Part shown: positions 32,632 to 41,144 of the stretch, piece by piece | Numbering within the stretch: the first letter of the stretch is position 1 | How the letters are laid out: each line of letters starts with the position of its first letter | Source: Lachnospiraceae bacterium | GTDB taxonomy: Bacteria > Bacillota > Clostridia > Lachnospirales > Lachnospiraceae | Length of the DNA stretch: 49,805 nt | Direction of reading: 5' to 3' | NCBI GenBank assembly: GCA_017453065.1 | Contig: JAFTKW010000007.1 | Coordinates: 1 to 49,805 of the forward strand | Translations under genes and position numbers: made by a program | Notes under the pieces: model-generated | Database searches by the model: none | What the model was told of the DNA's origin: nothing | The model's input: only the letters and a program-made list of their open reading frames with translations

Positions 32632-32904
32632 TTAGATACGATGCATCTGATCGAAAATCTCTTCTTTTTGTCATTTAATCACAACACCAATTTCCTTACC
32701 AAGAGCATCCAGCTCATCCACCATATCTCCATGCTGTTTGTTCATACCGTTGGTATCTACAATCATCATCATGTTAAAGTAACCTTGTACAATAGTCTGA
32801 GAAATATCCTGAATATTAATATGATTCTCTGCAAGATATGTACAAACCTTCGCAATGATACCTACTGTATCTTTACCTACTACAGTAATAATCGTTCTTT
32901 TCAT
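32632..32904 (-). pseudogene. UPF0237 ACT-domain protein interrupted by an in-frame TGA near its C-terminus
   Basis: The frame from ATG 32904 encodes a typical ACT/UPF0237 protein (MKRTIITVVGKDTVGIIAKV ... NINIQDISQ-type core). It stops at TGA (32671-32673) after 77 residues, at KEIGVVIK. The same frame continues past the TGA with QKEEIFDQMHRI and then TAA (32632-32634). As I recall, that tail matches the conserved family C-terminus (Q-x-E-x-IF-x-x-MHRI), and the total of 90 residues equals the family's usual length. A one-base change from a sense codon such as TTA would explain it. A 77-residue product probably still folds but lacks the last helix. RBS AAAGGAG is intact. Confidence 0.82.
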
Positions 32905-32939
32905 GTCTAATCTCCTTTACCCATTTCACTACTTCGCTT

Positions 32940-32968
32940 ATTATAAACGCTTTCTTTTCATTTGCCAA
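32940..32968 (-). promoter_or_regulatory. Promoter of the UPF0237-UPF0210 pair
   Basis: Minus-strand TTGGCA and a perfect TATAAT with a 17-bp spacer lie 35 bp upstream of the UPF0237 ATG, in the 66-bp gap after the metallohydrolase gene. Confidence 0.85.
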
Positions 32969-32970
32969 TA

Positions 32971-33762
32971 TTACACTTCAATGATTTTGGATGGTTCTGA
33001 CCTACTAGCAACTAAGATATCAAAATCTTCTGCCGTATAGGGGCAGCTTCCCATGGTGATTTCCATACGAACCGCTTCAAAAGCCAATTGAGGAAGATTA
33101 TTCTCCTTGCTCAAATGTCCCAGCAAGATATGTTTCGTTCTATCGGACAAAATCCTGTTTAAAAGTCTTCCTGCATTTTCATTGGACAAATGTCCCCTAT
33201 CTCCCAAAATACGTTGTTTGAGATAGTATGGATAAGGACCAACTTGAAGCATATTCACATCGTGATTTGCTTCTAGTAGCAACGCATCCATCCCTCTAAG
33301 GCATTCCACTGTATAGTCATTAAACACACCAATGTCTGTACAGATTCCTATTCGTTTGTCCCCGAACCCAAGCTTGTAGGCCACTGGCTGAGCCGCATCA
33401 TGAGAAATGCGCATGGGATAAACCGTCATATCCTTAATCGTAAATCTATTGTCTTCTTGAATTTCATGAAAAAGGTCTGGATCTGGTCCATTCTTCATCT
33501 CTCTCAGCGCCTTAAGTGTTCCTTTCGTGCCATAGATAGGAATCTCATATTTACGGCTAAGCACACCGAGTCCACTGATATGATCCGAATGCTCATGTGT
33601 AATTAGTATACCATCCACATCTCGCCCAGAAAGTTCTAAATTCTTCAGTCCTTCCTCTACTCTTTTGCCACTGATTCCTGCGTCTACTAAAAGATGCGTG
33701 GCATCAGAGCCCACATAAATACAATTGCCACTACTACCGCTGGCAATGCTACATAATCTCAT
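32971..33762 (-). CDS. YycJ/WalJ-like metallo-beta-lactamase-fold hydrolase
   Basis: The 263-residue product has the MBL-fold metal motif THEHSDHISGL at about 56-66. It begins MRLCSIASGSSGNCIYVGSD and has later metal ligands in RISHDAAQP, LLEANHD and LLGHLSKENN. This pattern matches YycJ/WalJ proteins, which act with DNA repair/replication and in some Firmicutes lie in the walRK operon; here it lies in a polA-coaE-FtsA-like run instead. The stop is 66 bp before the UPF0237 gene. The exact substrate is uncertain (exonuclease activity has been reported for relatives). Confidence 0.88.
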   Translation of the reverse strand: MRLCSIASGSSGNCIYVGSDATHLLVDAGISGKRVEEGLKNLELSGRDVDGILITHEHSDHISGLGVLSRKYEIPIYGTKGTLKALREMKNGPDPDLFHEIQEDNRFTIKDMTVYPMRISHDAAQPVAYKLGFGDKRIGICTDIGVFNDYTVECLRGMDALLLEANHDVNMLQVGPYPYYLKQRILGDRGHLSNENAGRLLNRILSDRTKHILLGHLSKENNLPQLAFEAVRMEITMGSCPYTAEDFDILVASRSEPSKIIEV

Positions 33763-33780
33763 TTAAGTCAAATTCCTTCC

Positions 33781-35943
33781 TTATTCTTGCCAATATATAT
33801 CGATTACGTCACCTGCCTGCAAAGTAGCCATATAGTCTGCCTTACGACCATTTAAATTCGTAACAATGCCATTGCCTCTAGGTTTACTCAAATCAATTTC
33901 TATATAATCAAACACATCTACATATACGTAGTTGCTTTTTCCTCTCATAGTTACTGGCATTCTATTCACTATGACAGTAAGCCCTTCTGAAGGGTCAAAA
34001 CTTGGCGCTGTGGCTACCTCCGCTGTGGCTGCCTTCACCGTTGACGCATCTGCTACAGAAGCAACTTCTTTGGTATCTTCCACTGTTGGAATATAATCCT
34101 CAACCGCATTAGCCACCGCATCTGAAGGCTCATCCAAAGTCTCTTCCAAGGATTCTTCCGCTACCGCATCCTGCACAAGCCCTTTGCTTTGTGCTTCCAA
34201 TCCAAAATCCAACTGGAAATTCTCATAAACAGGAGTGGTCATAGATGCACGGTTATTGTTTACGTAGACTGGTTCTCCAGCATTTAGCTGTACATCCATG
34301 AACTGTAATATTTGTTCTACTGTATAATAGCCCAGCATCTCTACCTGATCGCCTTCTAATATCTCATAAAATCCAGAGCGAAGTTCTCCACCAACGGATG
34401 CAAACTTAGGAAGCACCACTTTCTTACCGTTCACCAACACCTGCAATGTATCACTGAACTCAGGTAGTGCTGAAAGCTGCAAAGTAGCCTTTTCTCCTGC
34501 TGTAGAAGGAGTCACTACAATCACATCATTGGAGCGCACCTTTGTATGTATATCTGCTTCCTGACCATTTACCTTAATGATAGCTGCTTCGCCTGGAAGG
34601 CCCCTAGTAATTCGCGCTTTACCGTTCACTGTATAGTTCAGTTCTTTGCCTCTCTTAGGGAAAAGACCATCATTTGGGAACTGTGCAGCCATTGCCACAT
34701 CAACCACAGCCAAGGAACCATTGTCATAAACTTTGACACGTTTTTCATTGAACGTCACAAAGATAAAATTATTGCTCTGTTCATAGAAAGTAAGACAAAT
34801 ACCAATAGGTGTAACCAGCAGAGAATCCTTCTTAACCTCTTCTCTAAACTCAATCTTATTCATAACCTCTTCGCCGCGAAGAGCAACTCTTTCTTTGACA
34901 ATACCAAGCTGCTCAGAAAGAAGTTCCGTATAAGTTGGAATCTTTCCACCTCCACCAACAACAAACACTGCACTTACAGATTTGTCTCCGTTAAGCTGTT
35001 TGATGCATTCAGCCACAGGATTGGTCATCTTCTCTATATATGGTCTTAAAAGTTCCAAGGCGTCCTGACTCTTAATCACCTGTGGAAGCCCCATGATATC
35101 CTTGTATGGAATTTCTTCCATTGCTCCAATACTGCGTTTGATTTCTTCTGCTGTTCCAAAATCAACAAGGCAGTGCTGCGCCAATACTTCTGTCAAACTA
35201 TCTCCAGCCACTGGAATCATACCGTAAGCTACAATAGCGCCATCCTTGGTAATTGAAATATCAGAAGTACCAGCTCCCACGTCCACCAAAGCGATATTAA
35301 GCATGCGGTACATCTCTGGAATAGCCACCTGAATTGCAGCAATAGGCTCCAAGGTCAAGTTTGCCACATGTAAATCTGCAAGTTCCACCGCCTTGTAAAG
35401 GCCATCTACGACATCCTCAGGAAGGAATGTCACAATATAATCTGCGCCAATGACTTTGGCTTTGTGTCCAACCAAATTGCCCATTGGATAACGATTCATA
35501 TAAAAACGAACCACAGAATGTCCAACACAATAAAAGGCCATATCTGTGTCATTCTCTTTCACAAACTCTTCGTATGCTTTTTCTACTCCCATGGCAGAAA
35601 GGGCATACACGTCCTCTTCTTTAATCTCTTTTTCAGACGCAAACTCTTGCTCTACGGTAGTAGTTACAGTGCGAAGCACACGACCAGCGGCAGCAATGCA
35701 CACTTCTGAAAGCGTGGTGCCAATTGCTTCCTCCAAAGATTTCTTTACTTCGCTAATCGTTTCGCCCACTTTGCCAATGTCATGAATCTGTCCATCAATC
35801 ATGGCTCTAGTCTCATGTTCTTTGCTGCGCTGCGCAACTACAACAAACTTATCCCCTTCTTTGTAGCCCACTGTGCCCACAATACTTCTCGTTCCAATAT
35901 CCAAGCCAAAAACCAGGTTTTTACTGTTCATTATTCCAGCCAT
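33781..35943 (-). CDS. FtsA-like actin-fold ATPase with a long C-terminal extension
   Basis: The 720-residue product is nearly twice the length of FtsA. Residues about 8-400 form an FtsA/PilM-type actin-like ATPase: FGLDIGTRSIVGTVGY (phosphate 1), NIALVDVGAGTSDISITKDG (phosphate 2) and AVFVVGGGGKIPTYTELL (adenosine). The remaining 320 residues contain repeated modules of the form VNGxxA...GDxIxV, with an acidic Ala/Glu-rich linker at about 590-650. No transmembrane helix or typical FtsA membrane-targeting end is visible. Similar proteins are annotated as cell division protein FtsA in Lachnospiraceae; the role is not established. The ATG at 35943 follows GGAGGGGTACAC and overlaps the coaE end by 13 bp. 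Confidence 0.85.
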   Translation of the reverse strand: MAGIMNSKNLVFGLDIGTRSIVGTVGYKEGDKFVVVAQRSKEHETRAMIDGQIHDIGKVGETISEVKKSLEEAIGTTLSEVCIAAAGRVLRTVTTTVEQEFASEKEIKEEDVYALSAMGVEKAYEEFVKENDTDMAFYCVGHSVVRFYMNRYPMGNLVGHKAKVIGADYIVTFLPEDVVDGLYKAVELADLHVANLTLEPIAAIQVAIPEMYRMLNIALVDVGAGTSDISITKDGAIVAYGMIPVAGDSLTEVLAQHCLVDFGTAEEIKRSIGAMEEIPYKDIMGLPQVIKSQDALELLRPYIEKMTNPVAECIKQLNGDKSVSAVFVVGGGGKIPTYTELLSEQLGIVKERVALRGEEVMNKIEFREEVKKDSLLVTPIGICLTFYEQSNNFIFVTFNEKRVKVYDNGSLAVVDVAMAAQFPNDGLFPKRGKELNYTVNGKARITRGLPGEAAIIKVNGQEADIHTKVRSNDVIVVTPSTAGEKATLQLSALPEFSDTLQVLVNGKKVVLPKFASVGGELRSGFYEILEGDQVEMLGYYTVEQILQFMDVQLNAGEPVYVNNNRASMTTPVYENFQLDFGLEAQSKGLVQDAVAEESLEETLDEPSDAVANAVEDYIPTVEDTKEVASVADASTVKAATAEVATAPSFDPSEGLTVIVNRMPVTMRGKSNYVYVDVFDYIEIDLSKPRGNGIVTNLNGRKADYMATLQAGDVIDIYWQE

Positions 35944-36557
35944 GTGTACCCCTCCAGTTTTTTATCAATTTGAGCATAAGTAGTGGTTAATTCTCCACTG
36001 TTGTCTATCACAAAATCACAATGCTTTCTAAATGCTTCTTCAGAAAGCTGTTTGTCCATAATGGATTGAACCTTTTGGGTTGAATACCCTCTGTTTGCCA
36101 TCAAGCGTGCTGTTCTAGTTTCTATATCAGCAAATATATACCATAGCTCATCTACCACATCAATGTAGCCAGCCTCAATCAGCAATGCAGCCTCTATAAA
36201 TAAAAGTTCAATATCCTGCTTTGCTTTTGCTTCTTCTATGGCATTTAAAATAAAGCGTTTGACGGCTGGATGTACAATTTGATTTACCTGCTCTAAAAGC
36301 GTTTGGTCCGAAAAAATCTTTTCTGCCATCTGATTTTTACAAATCGAACCATCTTCGCAAAGAACTTCTTCGCCAAGAAGCTTCACAAGTGGCAAGTAGG
36401 CTTCTTGGCCCACTTCTTTGACCAAATGTGCCACTTGATCTGCCAGATACACTCTACAATTGTAATGTTTCTCGATATAAGCCAGTACCTCTGACTTTCC
36501 AGCACCAATTCCGCCTGTCACTCCAATAATGTGAAGTGATTGTTTATTTTGCTTCAT
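35931..36557 (-). CDS. coaE: Dephospho-CoA kinase
   Basis: Phosphorylates dephospho-CoA in the last step of coenzyme A synthesis. The 208-residue product has the P-loop GVTGGIGAGKSEV (about 12-24), YLADQVAHLV with the catalytic Asp, HPAVKRFIL and LLFIEAALLIEAGY, and ends with a helical lid (TARLMANRGYSTQKVQSIM). It overlaps polA by 14 bp and the next gene by 13 bp, so translation is probably coupled. The polA-coaE order is common in Firmicutes. Confidence 0.96.
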   Translation of the reverse strand: MKQNKQSLHIIGVTGGIGAGKSEVLAYIEKHYNCRVYLADQVAHLVKEVGQEAYLPLVKLLGEEVLCEDGSICKNQMAEKIFSDQTLLEQVNQIVHPAVKRFILNAIEEAKAKQDIELLFIEAALLIEAGYIDVVDELWYIFADIETRTARLMANRGYSTQKVQSIMDKQLSEEAFRKHCDFVIDNSGELTTTYAQIDKKLEGYTWLE

Positions 36558-39174
36558 ACCAGTTTGCTCCTGTGTGCAAATCCACTTCTAAAGAAACTGC
36601 CAAATTCGCAGCAGATTTCATATTTCTCTCTAAAATCTCTTTTACAGTTTCTACTTCATCCTTTGCTGTTTCAATCAGCAATTCATCGTGAACCTGTAAT
36701 ATCAATTTCGATTTCAGATTTTTATCTTTCAGTTCCTTCCAAACATGAATCATGGCAATCTTCATAATGTCTGCTGCAGTCCCTTGAATTGGAGAATTCA
36801 TTGCCACTCTCTCCCCAAAAGAACGCTGCATGAAATTACTGGAAGATAATTCTGGAATCGGTCTGCGTCTTCCAAACAGAGTAGTCACATAACCGGTAAG
36901 TTTTGCGCCTTCCACCAATTCCTCTAAAAATAATTTCACCTTTGGATAGGTTGCAAAATACTGATCGATATATGCCTTCGCTTCCTTAACGGAAATACTT
37001 AAATCTTGGCTCAATCCAAAAGAACTGATGCCATAGACAATACCAAAGTTAACAGCCTTTGCATTACGTCTCTGCAAATCTGTCACCTGGTCTAAAGGTG
37101 TGTGAAAAACCTTGGCAGCAGTAATGCGATGAATATCTTCATCCTGCTTGTAGGCTTCAATCAGCTGTTCATCCCCAGACATATGGGCAAGTACCCTAAG
37201 TTCAATCTGAGAATAGTCCGCATCCATCAGCACATAGCCTTCTTTTGGGACAAAAACCTTACGAATTCTTCTGCCCAATTCCATTCGCATCGGAATGTTT
37301 TGTAGATTTGGCTCCGTAGAACTGATGCGCCCCGTAGCGGTAATAGTCTGATTGAAATTACTTCGGATGCGCATATCTTCATCTATATAGGCCGTCAAAC
37401 CATCTGCGTAGGTAGATTTCAATTTGGTCAAGGTTCGATATTCCAAAATGTCAGCAACAATTGGATATTCTCCCTGCAATTTCTCTAGCACATCAGCAGC
37501 AGTAGAATAACCGGTTTTGGTCTTTTTACCACCAGGTATTGCCATCTTTTCAAAGAGCACTTCCCCGAGTTGTTTGGGTGACTGAATGTTAAATTCGCAT
37601 CCGGCAGCTTCGTGAATGGACTGCTCTAATTCTTGAATCCTGCCAACCAATGCCTCTCCATAAGCATGTAGTTCATCTGGGCGTATCATTACGCCTTCTT
37701 TTTGCATATCATAAAGCACTAAAGTAAGTGGCATTTCTACCTCTCTCATAAGAGATTCCATGCCTGCTTCTTTCACCTTAGTTTTTAGCACCTCTGCAGA
37801 CTGCAATATCATAAACGCTAAAGTAGCGGCATAAGATCTAACCTTCGCAGCATCTTTGTCATAAAACTGCTGCACACTTTCTTTGCCGAATACCTCCTGC
37901 CATCCAGGAATCATGACTCTCAGATGCTCTGAGGCAATTGCTTCCATATCATAATCGTTTTTCAAAGGATTCAACAAATAGGCACCAAGTAGCACATCAA
38001 AATACTGCTCAGTGCTATCCTGGCTGAGCATCTCATAATATTTCTTTATATCAAAGAAATACAGGTTTCCATTTGCAGACAAAGTACGAACTTTATCCTT
38101 CAAATACTCTGCTGTAATCAAGCCTTCCACAGCTACAAAAAACAATTGCTCTGCTGACGCTGCAAGGGCAACACCGATAAGGTCTTCTTGGATTAAGGGA
38201 TAGACTGCGACCGTCTTTCCTTGTAAAGATGCAAAACACTCCTCCACCTTGCCCAAATCATCAATCACCTGCAGATGCTGTGCATAGTCTGTCTTTGTCT
38301 CCGGTTTAGTTTCAAATCTGGAAAGCATGTTTTTAAATTCCAGTTCTTTACAAAGTGCATAGGCCTCTGGAGTAAAGAAACCTTCTGCTGTGGCTTGTTC
38401 ATAGTCAAGGGCAATATCGCTGTCCGTCTTGATCGTTGCAAGCACTTTACTAAGCTCTGCTAAATCTCTGTGTTCTATCAAGGATTCTTTGATGGCCTTG
38501 CCTTTTAATTCATCTAGATGCTCATAAATTCCTTCGATAGAACCGTAAGTAACCATCAAATTGGTGGCTGTTTTTTCACCTACCTTTGGTACACCAGGAA
38601 TATTGTCGGCTGTATCTCCCATAAGAGCCTTCAGTTCTATAAACTGCGTAGGAGTAACTTGATACTTGTCAAGCACATCCTGCGCGTAATAATCTTCAAT
38701 CTCTGTCTTGCCTCCACGGGTCTTTGGGATACGAATCTTGATACGCTCCGTAGCAATCTGAAGCAAGTCACGGTCACCTGACACCAGTGAAACACTTATT
38801 CCTTCGCGGTCCGCCTTCTTGGCCAGCGTACCTAGTATATCGTCTGCCTCTAGACCGGGCTGTTCTAAAATAGTGATTCCCATAGCCTTCAACATGTCTT
38901 TTAACACGGGCACCTGTTGTCTAAGTTCTTCAGGCATAGGCTTACGTGTCCCCTTGTACTCTTTGTACATTTCATGTCTAAATGTAGGTGCTTTCACATC
39001 AAAGGCCACAGCTAAATAATCAGGTTTTTCCTCTTCCAAAAGTTTGAACAAAATATTCAAAAAGCCATACACCCCGTTGGTGTGAAGTCCCTTGGCATTG
39101 GTCAAATCTGGAACTCCATAAAAGGCTCTGTTTAAAATACTATGTCCATCTATCAAAACAAGTTTCTTACTCAT
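36544..39174 (-). CDS. polA: DNA polymerase I
   Basis: Replication and repair polymerase that removes RNA primers. The 876-residue product has the 5' nuclease domain at 1-290 (LVLIDGHSILNRAFYG, QPGLEADDILGTL, ALMGDTADNIPGVPKVGEKT). A 3'-5' exonuclease-like domain at about 310-480 appears to have lost its acidic metal ligands (no DxE pair), as in many Firmicutes. The polymerase domain carries motif A DADYSQIELRVLAHMSGD, the O-helix RRNAKAVNFGIVYGISSFG and motif C LQVHDELLIE. The ATG at 39174 follows AAGGGGAACAAAG. Confidence 0.97.
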   Translation of the reverse strand: MSKKLVLIDGHSILNRAFYGVPDLTNAKGLHTNGVYGFLNILFKLLEEEKPDYLAVAFDVKAPTFRHEMYKEYKGTRKPMPEELRQQVPVLKDMLKAMGITILEQPGLEADDILGTLAKKADREGISVSLVSGDRDLLQIATERIKIRIPKTRGGKTEIEDYYAQDVLDKYQVTPTQFIELKALMGDTADNIPGVPKVGEKTATNLMVTYGSIEGIYEHLDELKGKAIKESLIEHRDLAELSKVLATIKTDSDIALDYEQATAEGFFTPEAYALCKELEFKNMLSRFETKPETKTDYAQHLQVIDDLGKVEECFASLQGKTVAVYPLIQEDLIGVALAASAEQLFFVAVEGLITAEYLKDKVRTLSANGNLYFFDIKKYYEMLSQDSTEQYFDVLLGAYLLNPLKNDYDMEAIASEHLRVMIPGWQEVFGKESVQQFYDKDAAKVRSYAATLAFMILQSAEVLKTKVKEAGMESLMREVEMPLTLVLYDMQKEGVMIRPDELHAYGEALVGRIQELEQSIHEAAGCEFNIQSPKQLGEVLFEKMAIPGGKKTKTGYSTAADVLEKLQGEYPIVADILEYRTLTKLKSTYADGLTAYIDEDMRIRSNFNQTITATGRISSTEPNLQNIPMRMELGRRIRKVFVPKEGYVLMDADYSQIELRVLAHMSGDEQLIEAYKQDEDIHRITAAKVFHTPLDQVTDLQRRNAKAVNFGIVYGISSFGLSQDLSISVKEAKAYIDQYFATYPKVKLFLEELVEGAKLTGYVTTLFGRRRPIPELSSSNFMQRSFGERVAMNSPIQGTAADIMKIAMIHVWKELKDKNLKSKLILQVHDELLIETAKDEVETVKEILERNMKSAANLAVSLEVDLHTGANWYEAK

Positions 39175-39228
39175 CTTTGTTCCCCTTCAAAATCTACTAT
39201 TTCAATCTGGCAATTCAAAAAAGCTCAT

Positions 39229-39549
39229 TTAAATCAGCAAGAGCACAATAATTAGCAAAAAAGCAATGGCTGCCATAGTCTGCAATGTCCCCACTAAGAC
39301 ACGTAATGTTTTGTGTCTGCGAATATCATGAAGGGCATACTCCATGCGCTTGTCCATCTCGTGTCGCAAATCCAAAGTGCCGCCATCTTCCAGTCTGGCT
39401 ATACCTTCTGACACCAGTAACTGGATATCTAATTCTTCCCTACATTCCTCACATGTATTCACATGTTCCACGAAACTTTTCAAGTCTTCATATTCCATGT
39501 TTGAACCTATAAAAATAGGTATATTTTTTTCAAATTCTTTACAATTCAT
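39229..39549 (-). CDS. Small membrane protein with zf-HC2 (anti-sigma-like) zinc finger
   Basis: The 106-residue protein has an N-terminal zf-HC2 pattern, Cys3...His29-x3-Cys33-x2-Cys36 (FVEHVNTCEECREEL), and a C-terminal hydrophobic helix (about 82-106). This layout is typical of ZAS-domain anti-sigma factors, but no ECF sigma factor gene is adjacent and the extracytoplasmic part is nearly absent, so regulatory function is not supported here. It is the first gene of the run leading into polA (54 bp gap). The ATG at 39549 follows AAGGAGAGGGTTTTGTT. Confidence 0.8.
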   Translation of the reverse strand: MNCKEFEKNIPIFIGSNMEYEDLKSFVEHVNTCEECREELDIQLLVSEGIARLEDGGTLDLRHEMDKRMEYALHDIRRHKTLRVLVGTLQTMAAIAFLLIIVLLLI

Positions 39550-39610
39550 AACAAAACCCTCTCCTTATAACTATACAATATATTGGACAAAAAAACTAGG
39601 TTTGGATATC

Positions 39611-39638
39611 AAAAAAGAGTCCCATTTTCGGGACTCTA
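39611..39638 (-). terminator. Terminator between tRNA-Leu and the zf-HC2 gene
   Basis: The stem AGAGTCCC / GGGACTCT with a 6-nt loop is followed on the minus strand by TTTTTT. It is the second hairpin downstream of the tRNA and probably a backup terminator for it. Confidence 0.85.
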
Positions 39639-39654
39639 AGATTTTATTTTTAAG

Positions 39655-39687
39655 CAAAAGAAAACCTCCAGAAATCTCTGGAGGTTT
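39655..39687 (-). terminator. Terminator of tRNA-Leu
   Basis: A perfect 10-bp stem AAACCTCCAG / CTGGAGGTTT with a 6-nt loop starts 2 bp after the tRNA 3' end and is followed by TTTCTTTTGC on the minus strand. Confidence 0.85.
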
Positions 39688-39689
39688 CA

Positions 39690-39772
39690 TGCCGGCGGTG
39701 GGACTTGAACCCACACGTTGTTGCCAACAACAGATTTTGAGTCTGCCTCGTCTGCCATTCCGACACACCGGC
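39690..39772 (-). tRNA. tRNA-Leu (anticodon CAA)
   Basis: The 83-nt minus-strand sequence folds as a class II tRNA: acceptor GCCGGTG / CGCCGGC with discriminator A, anticodon stem CAGA / TCTG with loop CTCAAAA giving anticodon CAA, variable arm GTTGTTGGCAACAAC, and T arm GTGGG-TTCAAGT-CCCAC. CCA is not encoded. It reads UUG leucine codons. It has its own promoter at 39801-39829 and tandem terminators. Confidence 0.96.
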
Positions 39773-39800
39773 GAAATACTTGTCATTTGCGACGAAATTT

Positions 39801-39829
39801 ATATTAGCATACTTCCTCTTAAATGGCAA
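39801..39829 (-). promoter_or_regulatory. Promoter of tRNA-Leu
   Basis: Minus-strand TTGCCA and TAATAT with a 17-bp spacer end 28 bp upstream of the tRNA 5' end. Confidence 0.75.
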
Positions 39830-39875
39830 GTAGTTTTTTTAAAATTGTTTGCAAAATTTCAACAAATTACAATTA

Positions 39876-41144
39876 CTAAAATTGAAAGTTCTCAAAGATA
39901 TCCATACAATCAAATGTTGCAAAATAATCCTTTGGGGTTTCAGCTCTTCGAATCAGCTTCACACTGCCGTCCTCTTTCAATAGTAGTTCTGCAGATTTCA
40001 ATTTGCCGTTGTAATTATAGCCCATAGCAAATCCATGTGCTCCTGTATCGTGAATTACTAGATAATCTCCTTTTTCAATAGCAGGAAGCATTCGATCAAT
40101 TGCAAATTTATCATTGTTTTCGCAAAGAGAACCAACCACATCGTACATTTGATCACACACAGCATCTTCTTTACCGAGCACCGTAATATGATGATATGCA
40201 CCATACATAGCAGGTCTCATCAGATTAACTGCGCAGGCATCTACACCAATATATTCTTTGTAGGTATGTTTTTCATGAATCGCCTGTGTCACCAGATGTC
40301 CAAATGGAGCCATCATATATCTGCCAAGTTCTGTATAAATAGCCACATCATCCATACCTGCTGGTGTGAGTACTTCCTCATAGGCCTTACGCACACCTTC
40401 ACCAATAACCGCAATATCATTGCTTTCCTGGTCTGGTCTATAAGGAACTCCAATACCACCTGAAAGATTGATAAATGCAATATGCACCCCTGTCTCTTCT
40501 TTCAGCTTCACAGCTAATTCAAAAAGCTGACGGGCCAACGTAGGATAATAATCATTGGTCACTGTATTACTGGCAAGAAAAGCATGAATGCCAAAATGTT
40601 TTGCGCCCTTTTCCTTCAGGAGTTTGAATCCTTCAAAAAGCTGCTCTGTAGTAAATCCATATTTTGCATCCCCTGGATTGTCCATAATATTGTTTGCAAT
40701 CTCGAAGTATCCACCTGGATTGTATCTGCAACTGATTGTCTCTGGAATATAACCAATTGTCTTCTCCAGGAAATCAATATGTGTAAAATCATCTAAGTTA
40801 ATGATTGCCCCTAATTTAGTTGCATATTCATATTCCTCTGCTGGCGTCTCATTGGAAGAAAACATGATATCTTCTCCTTTCACGCCCATAGCCTCAGAGA
40901 GCATTAACTCTGTCAAAGAAGAGCAATCACAGCCACACCCAAATTCTCTTAAGATATTAATCAGGTATGGATTTGGTGTTGCTTTTACAGCAAAATATTC
41001 TTTATATCCTTTGTTCCAGGAAAAAGCCTCTTTTAATGCTTTTGCATTTTCTCTAATCCCTTTTTCATCGTAAATATGAAAAGGTGTAGGATACTTTTTT
41101 ACAATCTCTTCAATCTGTGCTTTGGTTACAAATGGTTTCTTCAT
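39876..41144 (-). CDS. lysA: Diaminopimelate decarboxylase-type PLP enzyme
   Basis: Group IV decarboxylase that makes lysine from meso-diaminopimelate. The 422-residue product has the PLP-lysine motif YFAVKATPNPYLI (about 49-61), a glycine-rich phosphate loop NLSGGIGVPYRP, GVDACAVNLMRPAMYGAYHHI and the active-site CENNDKFAIDR (about 342-352). It is compatible with LysA, though the DAGMN-type signature here reads GVDACAVN, so a related substrate cannot be excluded. Its ATG overlaps the upstream regulator's stop in an ATGA junction. Confidence 0.85.
   Translation of the reverse strand: MKKPFVTKAQIEEIVKKYPTPFHIYDEKGIRENAKALKEAFSWNKGYKEYFAVKATPNPYLINILREFGCGCDCSSLTELMLSEAMGVKGEDIMFSSNETPAEEYEYATKLGAIINLDDFTHIDFLEKTIGYIPETISCRYNPGGYFEIANNIMDNPGDAKYGFTTEQLFEGFKLLKEKGAKHFGIHAFLASNTVTNDYYPTLARQLFELAVKLKEETGVHIAFINLSGGIGVPYRPDQESNDIAVIGEGVRKAYEEVLTPAGMDDVAIYTELGRYMMAPFGHLVTQAIHEKHTYKEYIGVDACAVNLMRPAMYGAYHHITVLGKEDAVCDQMYDVVGSLCENNDKFAIDRMLPAIEKGDYLVIHDTGAHGFAMGYNYNGKLKSAELLLKEDGSVKLIRRAETPKDYFATFDCMDIFENFQF

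Noticed and set aside
32671-32673. TGA as a selenocysteine codon in the UPF0237 gene
   Set aside because: As I recall, the family has a hydrophobic residue rather than Cys at this position, and no SECIS-like hairpin is evident just downstream. A nonsense change is simpler.
32930-32965. Second cre site near AACGCTTTC upstream of UPF0237
   Set aside because: Only the half AAGCGTTT matches; the outer consensus positions of a cre are not met.
39229-39549. Anti-sigma factor of a sigma/anti-sigma pair
   Set aside because: The zf-HC2 motif fits, but no ECF sigma gene is adjacent and polA follows directly; called only as a zf-HC2 membrane protein.
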